Under the pieces are notes generated by a model. The model saw only the letters and a list, made by a program, of their open reading frames with translations. It was not told the origin of the DNA and did no database searches. From the NCBI GenBank assembly GCA_021774435.1, contig JAJFJB010000084.1, positions 1 through 35,719 of the forward strand: a stretch of 35,719 bases of DNA. Reading direction: 5' to 3'. The DNA is from Alphaproteobacteria bacterium (GTDB taxonomy: Bacteria; Pseudomonadota; Alphaproteobacteria; UBA8366; GCA-2717185). A program made the position numbers and the translations under genes. The first letter of the stretch is position 1. Each line of letters starts with the position of its first letter. Of the stretch, positions 23,548 through 32,571 are shown piece by piece.

Positions 23548-26001
23548 ATGAAGATCGCGTACCGTTTGCCGTTAACCATCGTAGGCTGCGCACTTGCCGT
23601 TGGCGTGGCTGTCGGGGTTTTCAACTATAGCAACGCCGCCAAAGAGCTGCGGAAATCGGCGGGCGTCGCGCTCGTGGCGCTGCGCGAGTCGAGAGCAACT
23701 TCGCTTGAAAGCTATCTGAATTCCATCGAGCAGGATCTCGATGTTGTGAGTTCCAGCCGGGAAATCCGTGAGGCGCTGGATGGTTTTTCCGAAGCCTATA
23801 AGCAAGTTGGTGCGGAGGATTTGCAGACTGCTTACATCAGACATAGGGCGGGCGACAAAAATCGCAGCAGCGTCGCAACCTACGAAACAGCGCATCAAAA
23901 GTTCCATCCCTGGTTTGAACTCATTAGGCAAGTGCGGGGTTACTACGACGTGTTTCTCGTAAACGCGAACGGCGACCTGGTCTACACCGTCGAGAAAGAA
24001 TCAGACTTCGCAACGAACCTGCTAACCGGTGAGTGGAAAGACACCGGGCTCGCGCGCGTCGTTCAGGCCGCATTGAAATCAAACCCGGCGCCGACAGAAC
24101 TATTCGCGGATTTTGCACCTTACAAACCCAGCAACGACGCGCCAGCGAGTTTTATCGCAAAACCAATCCGGCGCAACGATCAGACCGTCGGCGTCCTCGC
24201 CTTCCAAATGCCGATAGCCGGTATCAACCGCATCATGCATGTCACGGCAGGAATGGGTGAAACCGGCGAGACGTACCTCGTCGGCGGCGATTATCTGATG
24301 CGATCGGATTCCCGGTTCGGCCAGGAATCGACAATTCTGAAAACCAAAGTGGAATCGCCGACGGTTAAAAGCGCAATTGCCGGCAACAGCGGATTGAGGA
24401 TTGTAGACGACTATCGCGGCATCTCCGTCCTGTCCGCATATCAGCCAATCAAGTTTCGCGGTGCCCGCTGGGCGGTACTCTCCGAAATGGATACGCAGGA
24501 GGTGCTGGCCCCGGTTGTTCAGATGCGCACGACGATGGCCACCATCGGTCTAATCTCGGCGATCGTTGTAGCCTTGATCGGTTATATGCTGGCGGCGGCG
24601 TTTACGAGGCCTCTTACCCAGCTCAGTGAAGCGTTTAGCCGCTTCGGTCGAAATCGCGTTGTCGATGATGTGCCCTTTACTGATAAACCGAATGAAATTG
24701 GCGATATGGCGCGCGAGTTCGACGGTGTCGTTCATGATATCGCCAAATATATTGAAGGCCAAAAGCAAGCGGAGGCCGAGGTCGCGGAGAAGGAAGAGCA
24801 AATGCGCACCGCCTTCGAGAATATGACTGGCGGCATCTTCATGGTCGATTCGAACCTTCAGCTTAGATTGTACAACGCACGCTACAAGGAGTATTTCGAA
24901 CTTCCCGATCATCTGGTTCATATTGGGTCGCGTCTGGAGGATATCGTTCGTTTTCGGGCAGAGCGGGGCGATTACGGAACAGGTGATCCAAGCGAGTATG
25001 TCGAAGAACTGATGCGCGGTTATGCCGACCGCGTCAGTGTAAAGTTAGAGGATCAGGTACCAAGCGGCCGGATCATCGAACGGTTCCACAACCCAACTCA
25101 TGACGGCACGGTTGTCATCTTCAACGACATTACCGAGCGCGTCATATCGCAAGCTGAGCTGGCGGAAAAGACGAACGAACTCGAAGCCTTATCCGCCAAA
25201 CTTTCTAAATATTTGTCGCCGCAAGTGTATGAATCGATTTTTGCCGGTGAGCGCGATGTCGTCATTGCGACCGAGCGCAAAAAGCTGACAGTCTTCTTCT
25301 CGGACATCAAGGATTTCACGGCAACAACCGAAAATCTGGAACCCGAGGAACTCACCCTCATCCTCAACGACTATCTCACCAACATGACGGAAATCGCGAT
25401 CGAGCAGGGCGCCACGGTCGACAAGTATATCGGCGACGCGATTGTCATGTTCTTCGGCGACCCGGAAACGCGGGGCGTCAGGGAAGACGCTCTTGCTTGC
25501 GTGCGCATGGCGACGGCGATGCAGCGCCGTATGGTCGACCTCCGCGCGAAATGGCGCGACCAGGGCTATGAACGCCCTCTGCACATGCGCATCGGAATCA
25601 ATACCGGTTTCCTTAACGTCGGAAATTTCGGCAGTGAAGAGCGCATGGACTACACAATTATTGGCGGTGAGGTGAATCTGGCGGCGCGCCTGGAGGGCAT
25701 CTGCGAGCCCGACGGTGTCGCGTTGGCGAATGAGACCTATGCGCTGGTCAAGAACGAGTTCGATGCCAAGGCAGGCGAACCAATCCAAGTGAAGGGTATC
25801 GCCCGAGAAATAACGCCGTACTTCCTTCAAGGCATCTTCGACGATATCGAAAAGGAGCGGCCCTACATCCGCTCCGAAAGCGATGCCATGCGATTGTTCG
25901 TCGATTTGCGCATGTTGGACAAAGAAGGCCGTCTCGACACGGCGAGTGAGCTGGAAAACTACGCCACGCAGCTCCGCAGCGAATCGAAGGCCGCCGAGTG
26001 A
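23548..26001 (+). CDS. Membrane class III adenylate/guanylate cyclase with extracytoplasmic sensor, HAMP and PAS-like regions
   Basis: The protein (817 residues from this start; an ATG at 23503 is also open) opens with a membrane helix (IVGCALAVGVAVGVF). A periplasmic dCache-like sensor of about 300 residues with DVFLVNANGDLVYTV follows, then a second helix (GLISAIVVALIGYMLAAAF). Next come a HAMP segment (TRPLTQLSEAFSRF) and a PAS-like domain (MRTAFENMTGGIFMVDSNLQLRLYN). The C-terminal class III cyclase has both metal aspartates (FFSDIKDFT, DKYIGDAIVMFFG) and the transition-state Asn/Arg in VNLAARLE. The DYTIIGG segment carries Thr where adenylate-specific class IIIa enzymes have Asp, as in class IIIb. 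It should convert ATP, less likely GTP, to the cyclic nucleotide in response to an external signal. It stands alone. Confidence 0.9.
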   Translation: MKIAYRLPLTIVGCALAVGVAVGVFNYSNAAKELRKSAGVALVALRESRATSLESYLNSIEQDLDVVSSSREIREALDGFSEAYKQVGAEDLQTAYIRHRAGDKNRSSVATYETAHQKFHPWFELIRQVRGYYDVFLVNANGDLVYTVEKESDFATNLLTGEWKDTGLARVVQAALKSNPAPTELFADFAPYKPSNDAPASFIAKPIRRNDQTVGVLAFQMPIAGINRIMHVTAGMGETGETYLVGGDYLMRSDSRFGQESTILKTKVESPTVKSAIAGNSGLRIVDDYRGISVLSAYQPIKFRGARWAVLSEMDTQEVLAPVVQMRTTMATIGLISAIVVALIGYMLAAAFTRPLTQLSEAFSRFGRNRVVDDVPFTDKPNEIGDMAREFDGVVHDIAKYIEGQKQAEAEVAEKEEQMRTAFENMTGGIFMVDSNLQLRLYNARYKEYFELPDHLVHIGSRLEDIVRFRAERGDYGTGDPSEYVEELMRGYADRVSVKLEDQVPSGRIIERFHNPTHDGTVVIFNDITERVISQAELAEKTNELEALSAKLSKYLSPQVYESIFAGERDVVIATERKKLTVFFSDIKDFTATTENLEPEELTLILNDYLTNMTEIAIEQGATVDKYIGDAIVMFFGDPETRGVREDALACVRMATAMQRRMVDLRAKWRDQGYERPLHMRIGINTGFLNVGNFGSEERMDYTIIGGEVNLAARLEGICEPDGVALANETYALVKNEFDAKAGEPIQVKGIAREITPYFLQGIFDDIEKERPYIRSESDAMRLFVDLRMLDKEGRLDTASELENYATQLRSESKAAE

Positions 26002-26025
26002 TACCGCAAGGACTAGCTGTCCAGG

Positions 26026-26661
26026 TTAACGACCGTCGCGCGCAATAATTCGGGCCTGGAAATCTTCCGTAGAATTCGTGCGCGGAAATGATTCCGCCGG
26101 GACAGGTACGTTCAGAAAGGCGCATAACGGTTCCCAACCTTCAGCGACATCGAACGTCAGCAATCGCCCTGGCGCGATCGTGCGTTGAACTTCCGCGATG
26201 TGCGCCTCGTAAACCGCCAATGCGTGTGCCTTGTCTTCGAGACGACCGTTAAATGTCTGGTTCACAACAATCTCGAACGCCATATCGCGACGCTCCTTAT
26301 TGACCCCGGGCGGATCGTCGGCCCGCTTCATCATGCTTGGATAAATCGTCGCGTGCACGCTCTTGAACCAGGACTCCGCCGGCCGCACCGAGAGCAAAAC
26401 CTTGGCATCCGAGAAATGGTCAGCGATCTCGCGCCAATAATGGGCTGAGGGCCAATCGACACAGGCTTTGTATTCCGCAAAGACTTCGTCCCAATCCATC
26501 GTCTCGCCGCGCACCGCCGCTTGCCAAAAGGGCAGTTGCCGTGGATTGTCGCGCACTTCGAACATATGGTGACACGGCCCGAAGCCAAGCTGCTCCAACG
26601 CAAGTTTCAACGAGTTGGTTCCCGTGCGGCCGAACCCCGCGCCGACGACTTTCAATCCCAT
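26026..26661 (-). CDS. Sulfotransferase family protein
   Basis: The start of the protein has the PAPS-binding P-loop GAGFGRTGTNSLKLALEQLG. The middle carries the 3'-phosphate-binding pattern SDAKVLLSVRPAESWFKSV. Both are hallmarks of sulfotransferases, in particular the Sulfotransfer_4-like group common in alphaproteobacteria. The 211-residue length fits. GGAG sits six bases before the ATG at 26661; the frame is open upstream to a TTG, but that is unlikely to be used. It is the last gene of a likely unit with the decarboxylase-like gene (21-base gap) and the ABC exporter. The acceptor substrate is unknown. Confidence 0.9.
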   Translation of the reverse strand: MGLKVVGAGFGRTGTNSLKLALEQLGFGPCHHMFEVRDNPRQLPFWQAAVRGETMDWDEVFAEYKACVDWPSAHYWREIADHFSDAKVLLSVRPAESWFKSVHATIYPSMMKRADDPPGVNKERRDMAFEIVVNQTFNGRLEDKAHALAVYEAHIAEVQRTIAPGRLLTFDVAEGWEPLCAFLNVPVPAESFPRTNSTEDFQARIIARDGR

Positions 26662-26682
26662 GCTTCTCTCCGCCAAAAACTA

Positions 26683-27261
26683 TTACTGTTTATCGGGATA
26701 AGGTCGCGCCATCCCTGGCCGGACCGGAATTTTAAACGCGTTCAGTGTCATCGACGCGGTGACATAGAGACCCGCCAGGCCAACCAGTTCCACGAGCGCC
26801 GCTTCTCCCAAAGCATCGAGCGCCGCTTGGTACACCGTCTCATCGACCTCATACTCGGTCGTCAATTGATAGGTGAAGCGATAGACGGCCTCTTCGTCTC
26901 TTTTTGCAAATGTAGGCGTCTCGCGCCGGCGGATAGCCTCGACGATTTCGCTATCGATTCCGGCGGCCACGGCTGCCGGTCCATGTGAACCGAAGACGAT
27001 CTCCGCAGACCAAATCCGACCCACGACGATGGTAGCCAATTCCAGGAGTCGCGGCTCCAGCAAACCATCCTTGCGGAGATACTGCTCCAGGACGGCCAGT
27101 TTTTCAGCGAATGCGGGACTGCGCTGCCAGGCATGAAACGGACCCGTTAGGGGCGCATCCTCCGGCATGTGTTGATTGTTCGGACGGTTGATAATCGAGT
27201 CGTAATAGTCCCTATGGGGCGGCGTCATATCTTTGGGATAGAGCGGCTTCAATCGTGTCAT
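26683..27261 (-). CDS. Carboxymuconolactone decarboxylase (CMD) family-like protein without the redox cysteines
   Basis: The 192-residue helical protein follows the CMD/AhpD-like pattern: HAWQRSPAFAEKLAVLEQYLRKD, LLELATIVVGRIWSAEIVFGSHGPAAVAAGI, and a C-terminal ALGEAALVELVGLAGLYVTASMTLNAF. The CxxC pair used by AhpD-type peroxidase partners is absent. Only the His of the E-x6-H segment remains, so redox activity is not expected. It may be closer to true decarboxylases or have another role. AAGGA lies seven bases before the ATG at 27261; the longer upstream frame overlaps the ABC gene and is not needed. It lies 26 bases after the ABC exporter gene. Confidence 0.82.
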   Translation of the reverse strand: MTRLKPLYPKDMTPPHRDYYDSIINRPNNQHMPEDAPLTGPFHAWQRSPAFAEKLAVLEQYLRKDGLLEPRLLELATIVVGRIWSAEIVFGSHGPAAVAAGIDSEIVEAIRRRETPTFAKRDEEAVYRFTYQLTTEYEVDETVYQAALDALGEAALVELVGLAGLYVTASMTLNAFKIPVRPGMARPYPDKQ

Positions 27262-27287
27262 GGCTGTATCCTTCGATTGCCAATCGG

Positions 27288-29111
27288 CTATGCGGTTGGA
27301 ATTTCTTCGTCTGTCAGCGCCGCTTCCTGCTGCCGCGCCCACATCGCAGCATAGGCCCCGTCGCGCTCCAGAAGCGCGGCATGGCGGCCGCGCTCGACAA
27401 TTTGTCCGGCCTCGAGCACGATAATTTCGTCGGCATCGATAACCGTCGATAGGCGATGCGCGATCATCAATGTCGTGCGGTCGCTGGATACTTCGCGAAG
27501 ACTTTCCTGAATTTCCTTTTCCGTGTGCGTATCGAGCGCCGATGTGGCCTCGTCAAAAAGCAGAATTGCCGGATTCTTCAAGATTGTTCGGGCGATCGCA
27601 ACACGCTGCTTCTCACCGCCGGAAAGTTTCAATCCACGCTCGCCAACGCCGGTTTTATAGCCGTCGGGCAAATCCATTATGAAGTCATGAATGCGCGCCA
27701 TTCGCGCAGCCTCTTTGACTTCTTCCTCACTGGCATCTGTCCGGCCATATTGAATGTTGTAGTAAATCGAGTCGTTGAACAGCACCGTATCCTGCGGGAC
27801 GATACCAATCGACGCCCGCAGACTTTCCTGACTGATTTCTCGGATATCCTGTCCGTCGATCCGCACCGATCCGGCTGCCACATCGTAGAATCGGAACAAG
27901 ATACGGCTGAGGGTCGATTTCCCCGCGCCACTTGGACCGACAATCGCTACGGTCTTTCCAGGCGGCACCGTAAAGGAGACATCCTTGAGGATAGGGCGCC
28001 GGGGATCGTAACCAAAATCTACATTTTCAAAGACAACCTCTGCCCCCGAAACCGCAAGCGGTTTTGCGGCCGGTGCGTCGACAATCTCCGCTTTGACCTC
28101 AAGCACATTGAACATCACCTCCATATCCGTCAGCGATTGACGAATTTGGCGATAGACAAACCCGAGAAAGTTCAATGGCAGGTAAAGTTGGATCAAATAC
28201 GTGTTCACCATTACGAAATCGCCAACCGTCATCGTACCCGCCACCACGCCGTTGCCGGCCATGACCATGACGATGATCAGCCCCAATGAAATGATGGCCG
28301 CCTGTCCAACATTCAGGATCGATAGGGTTACGGTATTACGGACTGAAGCTTCCTCATAACGTTTCATCGAGCCATCAAATCGCATCGCCTCATGCGCTTC
28401 GTTGCCGAAATACTTGACCGTCTCATAGTTCAGCAGACTATCGATCGCTTTAGTGTTCGCTTCCGTGTCGCGGTCATTCATCTCCCGGCGAAATTGGATC
28501 CGCCATTCCGTCACCACCAGAGTGAACACGATATAACCGACAATAGTCACGAAGGTGACCAGCGCATACCAGATGTCGAACAGACCCCATAGGATCGCGC
28601 AGACCATCAGGATTTCCAGGAGTGTCGGAATGATATTGAACATCATGAAGGCAAGGACGAATTCGATGCCCTTCACCCCGCGTTCGATAACCCGTGAGAG
28701 GCCGCCGGTCTGGCGTTCCAGATGAAAGCGCAGGCTGAGTGCGTGCAGATGCTGATACGTTCGTAACGCCGCGTTGCGAACCGCGCGCTGTGCCACCCGT
28801 GCGAAAATCGCTTCTCGCGCCTCGGCGAATGCTACGGCGAGCACGCGGGAGCCGCCATATGCGAGCAAAAGCCCGATCGGAAGTGCGATAGTCACAGCAA
28901 CTTCAACCGTCAGCGCATTGACGATATCGCGATAAAAAATTGGGACATAGACATTCGTCAGCTTCGACAGAACCATCAGGCCGAAGGCGACGAAGACGCG
29001 CGCACGCATGCTCCAATGACCCGCCGGCCACAAATAGGGCAGCAACGTTAGAAGTGTGCGGTATTGTCCTTTAGATCCCGCAGGCGAGCTGTAAAGGCTG
29101 GCGTGGCTCAT
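27288..29111 (-). CDS. Atm1/HMT1-type ABC half-transporter (fused permease and ATPase)
   Basis: This 607-residue inner-membrane exporter has six transmembrane helices (about residues 35-340). The Atm1/ABCB7-type signature LLNYETVKYFGNEAHEAMRF marks the glutathione-binding region of that group. The ATPase domain has Walker A GPSGAGKST, the Q-loop IVPQDTVLFND, signature LSGGEKQRVAIART, Walker B ILLFDEATSALD and the H-loop IAHRLST. Family members export glutathione-linked sulfur or metal compounds and support Fe-S or heavy-metal homeostasis. It lies 47 bases downstream of the antiporter operon with a hairpin between, and leads into the decarboxylase-like and sulfotransferase genes. Confidence 0.93.
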   Translation of the reverse strand: MSHASLYSSPAGSKGQYRTLLTLLPYLWPAGHWSMRARVFVAFGLMVLSKLTNVYVPIFYRDIVNALTVEVAVTIALPIGLLLAYGGSRVLAVAFAEAREAIFARVAQRAVRNAALRTYQHLHALSLRFHLERQTGGLSRVIERGVKGIEFVLAFMMFNIIPTLLEILMVCAILWGLFDIWYALVTFVTIVGYIVFTLVVTEWRIQFRREMNDRDTEANTKAIDSLLNYETVKYFGNEAHEAMRFDGSMKRYEEASVRNTVTLSILNVGQAAIISLGLIIVMVMAGNGVVAGTMTVGDFVMVNTYLIQLYLPLNFLGFVYRQIRQSLTDMEVMFNVLEVKAEIVDAPAAKPLAVSGAEVVFENVDFGYDPRRPILKDVSFTVPPGKTVAIVGPSGAGKSTLSRILFRFYDVAAGSVRIDGQDIREISQESLRASIGIVPQDTVLFNDSIYYNIQYGRTDASEEEVKEAARMARIHDFIMDLPDGYKTGVGERGLKLSGGEKQRVAIARTILKNPAILLFDEATSALDTHTEKEIQESLREVSSDRTTLMIAHRLSTVIDADEIIVLEAGQIVERGRHAALLERDGAYAAMWARQQEAALTDEEIPTA

Positions 29112-29135
29112 TCAGGTAAATTTCCGGTGGCGGCG

Positions 29136-29153
29136 CGTACCCTGTTGGGTACG
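29136..29153. repeat. Hairpin between the antiporter operon and the ABC exporter gene
   Basis: CGTACCC and GGGTACG form a perfect 7-base stem around TGTT. It lies 5 bases after the stop of the last antiporter gene on the minus strand. There is no T-run on that strand, so a classical Rho-independent terminator is not supported. It may protect the 3' end or mark a processing point between the two gene groups. Confidence 0.4.
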
Positions 29154-29158
29154 TGTAA

Positions 29159-30853
29159 TCAGAGGTAATAGACCAGCAGATAGCCGCCAAGCAACACCAT
29201 TACCCACAGCGCCGCGCCGCTGATCGCCCAGGTCCGGGCGAGAATTCCGCGTGGACCGTGATAGTGAAATACGCGGTCGAGTAGATAAATCAACAATCCG
29301 GTACGCCAGCGGCGCAATTCATCGCGAGCGTCCACCAAGCTGCCCATGAATCGCCTAATCGCCTGTGGAATAAAACGGCGATAGATCCAATCGGTGTCCA
29401 AATTTGTCGAGCGCAGTTCCGGCGGATAAAACCCGTAACGGTTCAGCACTGCAAATGCCAGAGCTGCAAAGGCGAGAAGCTGCAGCATGTTGACAACATG
29501 CGCGACCGTATAGGGAACATAATTAACCGGATAAGGCAGGATCGCGTAAAGCATTTCGGGGTAGACGCCGATGAAGATGCACAGGAACGACGTCAGCGCC
29601 ATCGCGACCAGCATATTGATCGGCGCTTCCTTCACGCGCTTGCCGGAATCGTGCGCGAAAAATGCAAAATAGGGAATTTTGATCCCCGAGTGGTGGAACA
29701 CACCGGCGGACGCAAACAGCAAAATGGTCCAGGTTATCCAATATCCCTCATCCGCCGCTGCCGTCAGGATCATCGATTTCGTCACGAAACCGCTGAACAA
29801 CGGGAATCCGGATATGGAAGCAGCCCCAATGATGCAGAACCCTGTACTCCAGGGCATCGATTTATAGAGCCCCCCGAGCTCCGATCCGTTTACTGTGCCA
29901 GTCCGAAACAGCACGGCGCCCATCGACATGAACAGGAGCGATTTATACAGGATATGGGCAAACGCATGCGATGCCGCACCATTCAGCGCCAGTTCCGTCC
30001 CAATTCCGATCCCGACGACCATGAATCCGAGCTGGTTGTTGAGGCTGTAGGCCAAGACACGGCGCAGATCATTTTCGATCACCGCGAAAAAGATCGGAAA
30101 TGCCGTCATCGTCGCACCGACCCAGATCAGCATCTCCGTTCCGGGGAAGCCGCGTGCGAGCGCGTAAATTGCCAATTTGGTTGTAAAGGAGCTAAGGAAC
30201 ACCGTCCCGGTAACGGTTGCCTCGGGGTAGGCATCCTGCAGCCAGTTGTGCAAGAGCGGGAACGCAGCCTTGATGCCGAAACTGAGCAGAATGAGTTTGC
30301 CGCCCAAACTGTCGATTCCGATATGGCCGAATGTAATGGAACCGGTTTCTCCAACAATGAGAAGCGCGCCGGACAGCAGCAGCACACCCGAACCGACTTG
30401 AATGACCAGATAGCGCATGCCGGTCCGGAAGGCGCGCTCGGTCCGGACGGCCCAAATCAAAAAGACCGACGTGATCGCGGTAAGTTCCCAAAAAACGAAC
30501 AGCGAAATCAGATCACCGGTAAACGCGGCGCAGATCGCGGCCCCCGCATAGGCCATACCGGCAACTTGCTGCACGGTATCCTTCATATGCAGCGCGTATA
30601 GAACCGACAGGAAGCTCGCGATCGTAAAGATATAGCCAAAAACCAAGCTGAGCTTGTCGACCCGCAGCATGACGAGCGTGTAGTCGAAGACTTCAACCGT
30701 ACCGTATTCACCCGGCGTCAATTGCAGCATCTGCCACCCGCATAGAACGGGCAGCAGCAGCATATAGGCGGATCGCAAATAGCCGGTCAGGAGCGGCACA
30801 AAAGCCGCCCCGACAATAAGGATCAGACCAGGCGAAAACTGCTCAATCGTCAT
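29159..30853 (-). CDS. Mrp/Mbh-type antiporter large subunit (MrpD-like, third copy)
   Basis: The 564-residue membrane protein belongs to the proton-conducting family shared by complex I (NuoL/M/N) and Mrp antiporters. It has about 14 helices. The key charged residues are present: Glu in LFVFWELTAITSVFL, Lys in FGIKAAFPLLHNWLQDAYPEA, Lys in SFTTKLAIYAL, and the NDLRRVLAYSLNNQLGFM loop. It is longer than the other two copies because of a C-terminal extension (about 460-564) with a cytoplasmic segment RWRTGLLIYLLDRVFHYHGPRG and a last helix. Its start overlaps the small upstream gene by 11 bases. It is the last gene of the antiporter operon. Confidence 0.9.
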   Translation of the reverse strand: MTIEQFSPGLILIVGAAFVPLLTGYLRSAYMLLLPVLCGWQMLQLTPGEYGTVEVFDYTLVMLRVDKLSLVFGYIFTIASFLSVLYALHMKDTVQQVAGMAYAGAAICAAFTGDLISLFVFWELTAITSVFLIWAVRTERAFRTGMRYLVIQVGSGVLLLSGALLIVGETGSITFGHIGIDSLGGKLILLSFGIKAAFPLLHNWLQDAYPEATVTGTVFLSSFTTKLAIYALARGFPGTEMLIWVGATMTAFPIFFAVIENDLRRVLAYSLNNQLGFMVVGIGIGTELALNGAASHAFAHILYKSLLFMSMGAVLFRTGTVNGSELGGLYKSMPWSTGFCIIGAASISGFPLFSGFVTKSMILTAAADEGYWITWTILLFASAGVFHHSGIKIPYFAFFAHDSGKRVKEAPINMLVAMALTSFLCIFIGVYPEMLYAILPYPVNYVPYTVAHVVNMLQLLAFAALAFAVLNRYGFYPPELRSTNLDTDWIYRRFIPQAIRRFMGSLVDARDELRRWRTGLLIYLLDRVFHYHGPRGILARTWAISGAALWVMVLLGGYLLVYYL

Positions 30854-31103
30854 AATAATCTTCTTTGCGCATCAAGAGCCGGCGCAATTCTTTCGCAGCG
30901 AGGACCAAACCGACGCTGAAGACAAAGCCGAACAAGGCGTAGAACCCGAACCATTTTTCGACGTCGTAGTGCGGGTGTTTTTCGTAAAAAGCGTCGGCCA
31001 GCACGAGGGCAGCACACAGCGTGCAGAGCGCCCAGTAGACCTTGTCCACGCTGCCCGGCTTATCGAGCCAGTATTTTTTGCCGTCGTCTTTTTGATCAGC
31101 CAT
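30843..31103 (-). CDS. Small two-helix membrane protein inside the antiporter operon
   Basis: This 86-residue protein has a short charged N-terminus, one helix (VYWALCTLCAALVLADAFY), a connecting loop KHPHYDVEKWFGF, a second helix (FYALFGFVFSVGLVLAAKEL), and a charged tail RRLLMRKEDYYDD. The start is fixed by GGAGG five bases before the ATG at 31103, one base after the stop of the upstream antiporter gene. The stop overlaps the next start by 11 bases. I do not recognise it as a named Mrp subunit, but the tight coupling implies it is part of the complex. The conserved-looking loop and EDYYD end suggest it is a genuine family. Confidence 0.75.
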   Translation of the reverse strand: MADQKDDGKKYWLDKPGSVDKVYWALCTLCAALVLADAFYEKHPHYDVEKWFGFYALFGFVFSVGLVLAAKELRRLLMRKEDYYDD

Positions 31104-31104
31104 G

Positions 31105-32571
31105 TCACCCTCCGCCGATCGGCCGTAGCAATTGATAAAGCTGGTCGGCATAGAAAAACATTACGAGACACCCAAATGCTGTCAGGCAAAGCGGCACCAA
31201 ACAGAAAATTGGCGCTTCCTTAATCACAGGCTTCGCATCACCGGCACCGTCGGGATTTAAGAAAAAACCTCGTCCCACCACCGGCAACAGATAGGCAACG
31301 TTCAGCAAGGAGGAAATCATCAAGACCGCAACGAAAATGATTTCACCGGCATCGATGGCGCCAAGTGCCAAATAATATTTGCTCCATGACCCACCCAGCG
31401 GCGGCAGACCGATGACACTTAAGCTGCCAATAAAGAAAGCGAACAGCGTGACCGGCATCACCTTGCCAATCCCTTTCATATCGCTGATTTCCGTTTTACC
31501 GGAGGCCACGTAAATCGCCCCGGCGCAGAAGAACAGCGTGATCTTGCCGATCGCATGCATCCCGATATGCATGCCGGCACCAACCACGCTATTGGGCACG
31601 AACAACGCCGCCCCCAGAATCACGTAACTCAACTGACTCACGGTAGAGTAGGCCAGCCGCGCCTTGAGATTGTTCTTTGTCATGGCGACAAACGATGCCA
31701 GCAACACCGTCGCGCCGGCGATATACATCAGCCAGTCGCCTGTTCCGGAGTCCCGAAGGAATTCCGCTCCGAATATATAGACAATGACCTTGAGAACGGT
31801 GAAGACGCCCGCCTTCACAACCGCAACCGCATGCAGCAAGGCACTGACAGGCGTCGGTGCGACCATTGCCGCCGGCAACCAGCGGTGCAGCGGCATCAAA
31901 GCCGCTTTACCGATGCCATAGACATAGAGCAGCAGCATCAATCCGACCAACGGCCCCTGAATATGGCCTTCCAGAATGCCGCCTTCGCGGAAATCGAGCG
32001 TTCCAGTGGCGAACCAGGTCCACACTATCGCTACGAGTTGCAACCCGATTGAAGAGCCTAGCAGAAGGCCGAGATAGACACGGCCGGAACGCCGGGCTTC
32101 TGCCGTGCCGGAATGGGCGACAAGCGGATAGGTCGAAACCGTCAACACCTCATAAAATATAAACAATGTCAACATGTTACCGGCCGTCGCGACGCCGAGC
32201 GCGCCGAATATCGCAAGCGCGAAACAGGCATAGAACCGGGTCTGGTGCGGCTCCTTCTTGGCCCGCATATAGCCGATCGAATAGATCGAGTTGAGGATCC
32301 AGAGGCCCGAGGCAATACAAGCGAACATCATGCCGAGCGGTTCGATCTCAAACCGGATATCCAGGCCCGGCAGCATTTCCCATACGGTAACACCGGGCCG
32401 GTCACCCTCGAACACGCCGGGGACAAGTGACACGACGACAGCAAACAAAGTCACGGCCGTGGTCAAGGTGACGATTTCGCGCTGGTTCGGGCGCCCTTCG
32501 GACATTAATATCAACACAGTGCCAACCAGCGGGATCGCCAGTGCGAGGAGGATCAGTTCCGGAGCGCTCAT
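31105..32571 (-). CDS. Mrp/Mbh-type antiporter large subunit (MrpD-like, second copy)
   Basis: The 488-residue membrane protein has the proton-transporter core: Glu in LTLFIFYEVLTVSTYPLV, Lys in YGIGKAALMPLHRWLPAAM, Lys residues in HAVAVVKAGVFTVLKVI, and NNLKARLAYSTVSQLSY. This arrangement, with the ALMPLHRWLPAAMVAPTPVSALLHAVAVVKAG run, is typical of subunits resembling NuoL and the MrpA N-terminal part. Its start overlaps the stop of the upstream paralogue by the four bases ATGA. It is predicted to carry out ion translocation coupled to the other two large subunits. Confidence 0.92.
   Translation of the reverse strand: MSAPELILLALAIPLVGTVLILMSEGRPNQREIVTLTTAVTLFAVVVSLVPGVFEGDRPGVTVWEMLPGLDIRFEIEPLGMMFACIASGLWILNSIYSIGYMRAKKEPHQTRFYACFALAIFGALGVATAGNMLTLFIFYEVLTVSTYPLVAHSGTAEARRSGRVYLGLLLGSSIGLQLVAIVWTWFATGTLDFREGGILEGHIQGPLVGLMLLLYVYGIGKAALMPLHRWLPAAMVAPTPVSALLHAVAVVKAGVFTVLKVIVYIFGAEFLRDSGTGDWLMYIAGATVLLASFVAMTKNNLKARLAYSTVSQLSYVILGAALFVPNSVVGAGMHIGMHAIGKITLFFCAGAIYVASGKTEISDMKGIGKVMPVTLFAFFIGSLSVIGLPPLGGSWSKYYLALGAIDAGEIIFVAVLMISSLLNVAYLLPVVGRGFFLNPDGAGDAKPVIKEAPIFCLVPLCLTAFGCLVMFFYADQLYQLLRPIGGG

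Noticed and set aside
29498-30601. A 367-codon plus-strand frame within the MrpD-like gene
   Set aside because: The translation is highly charged with many His, Arg and Gln, as expected for the antisense of hydrophobic codons; the minus-strand gene is clearly real.
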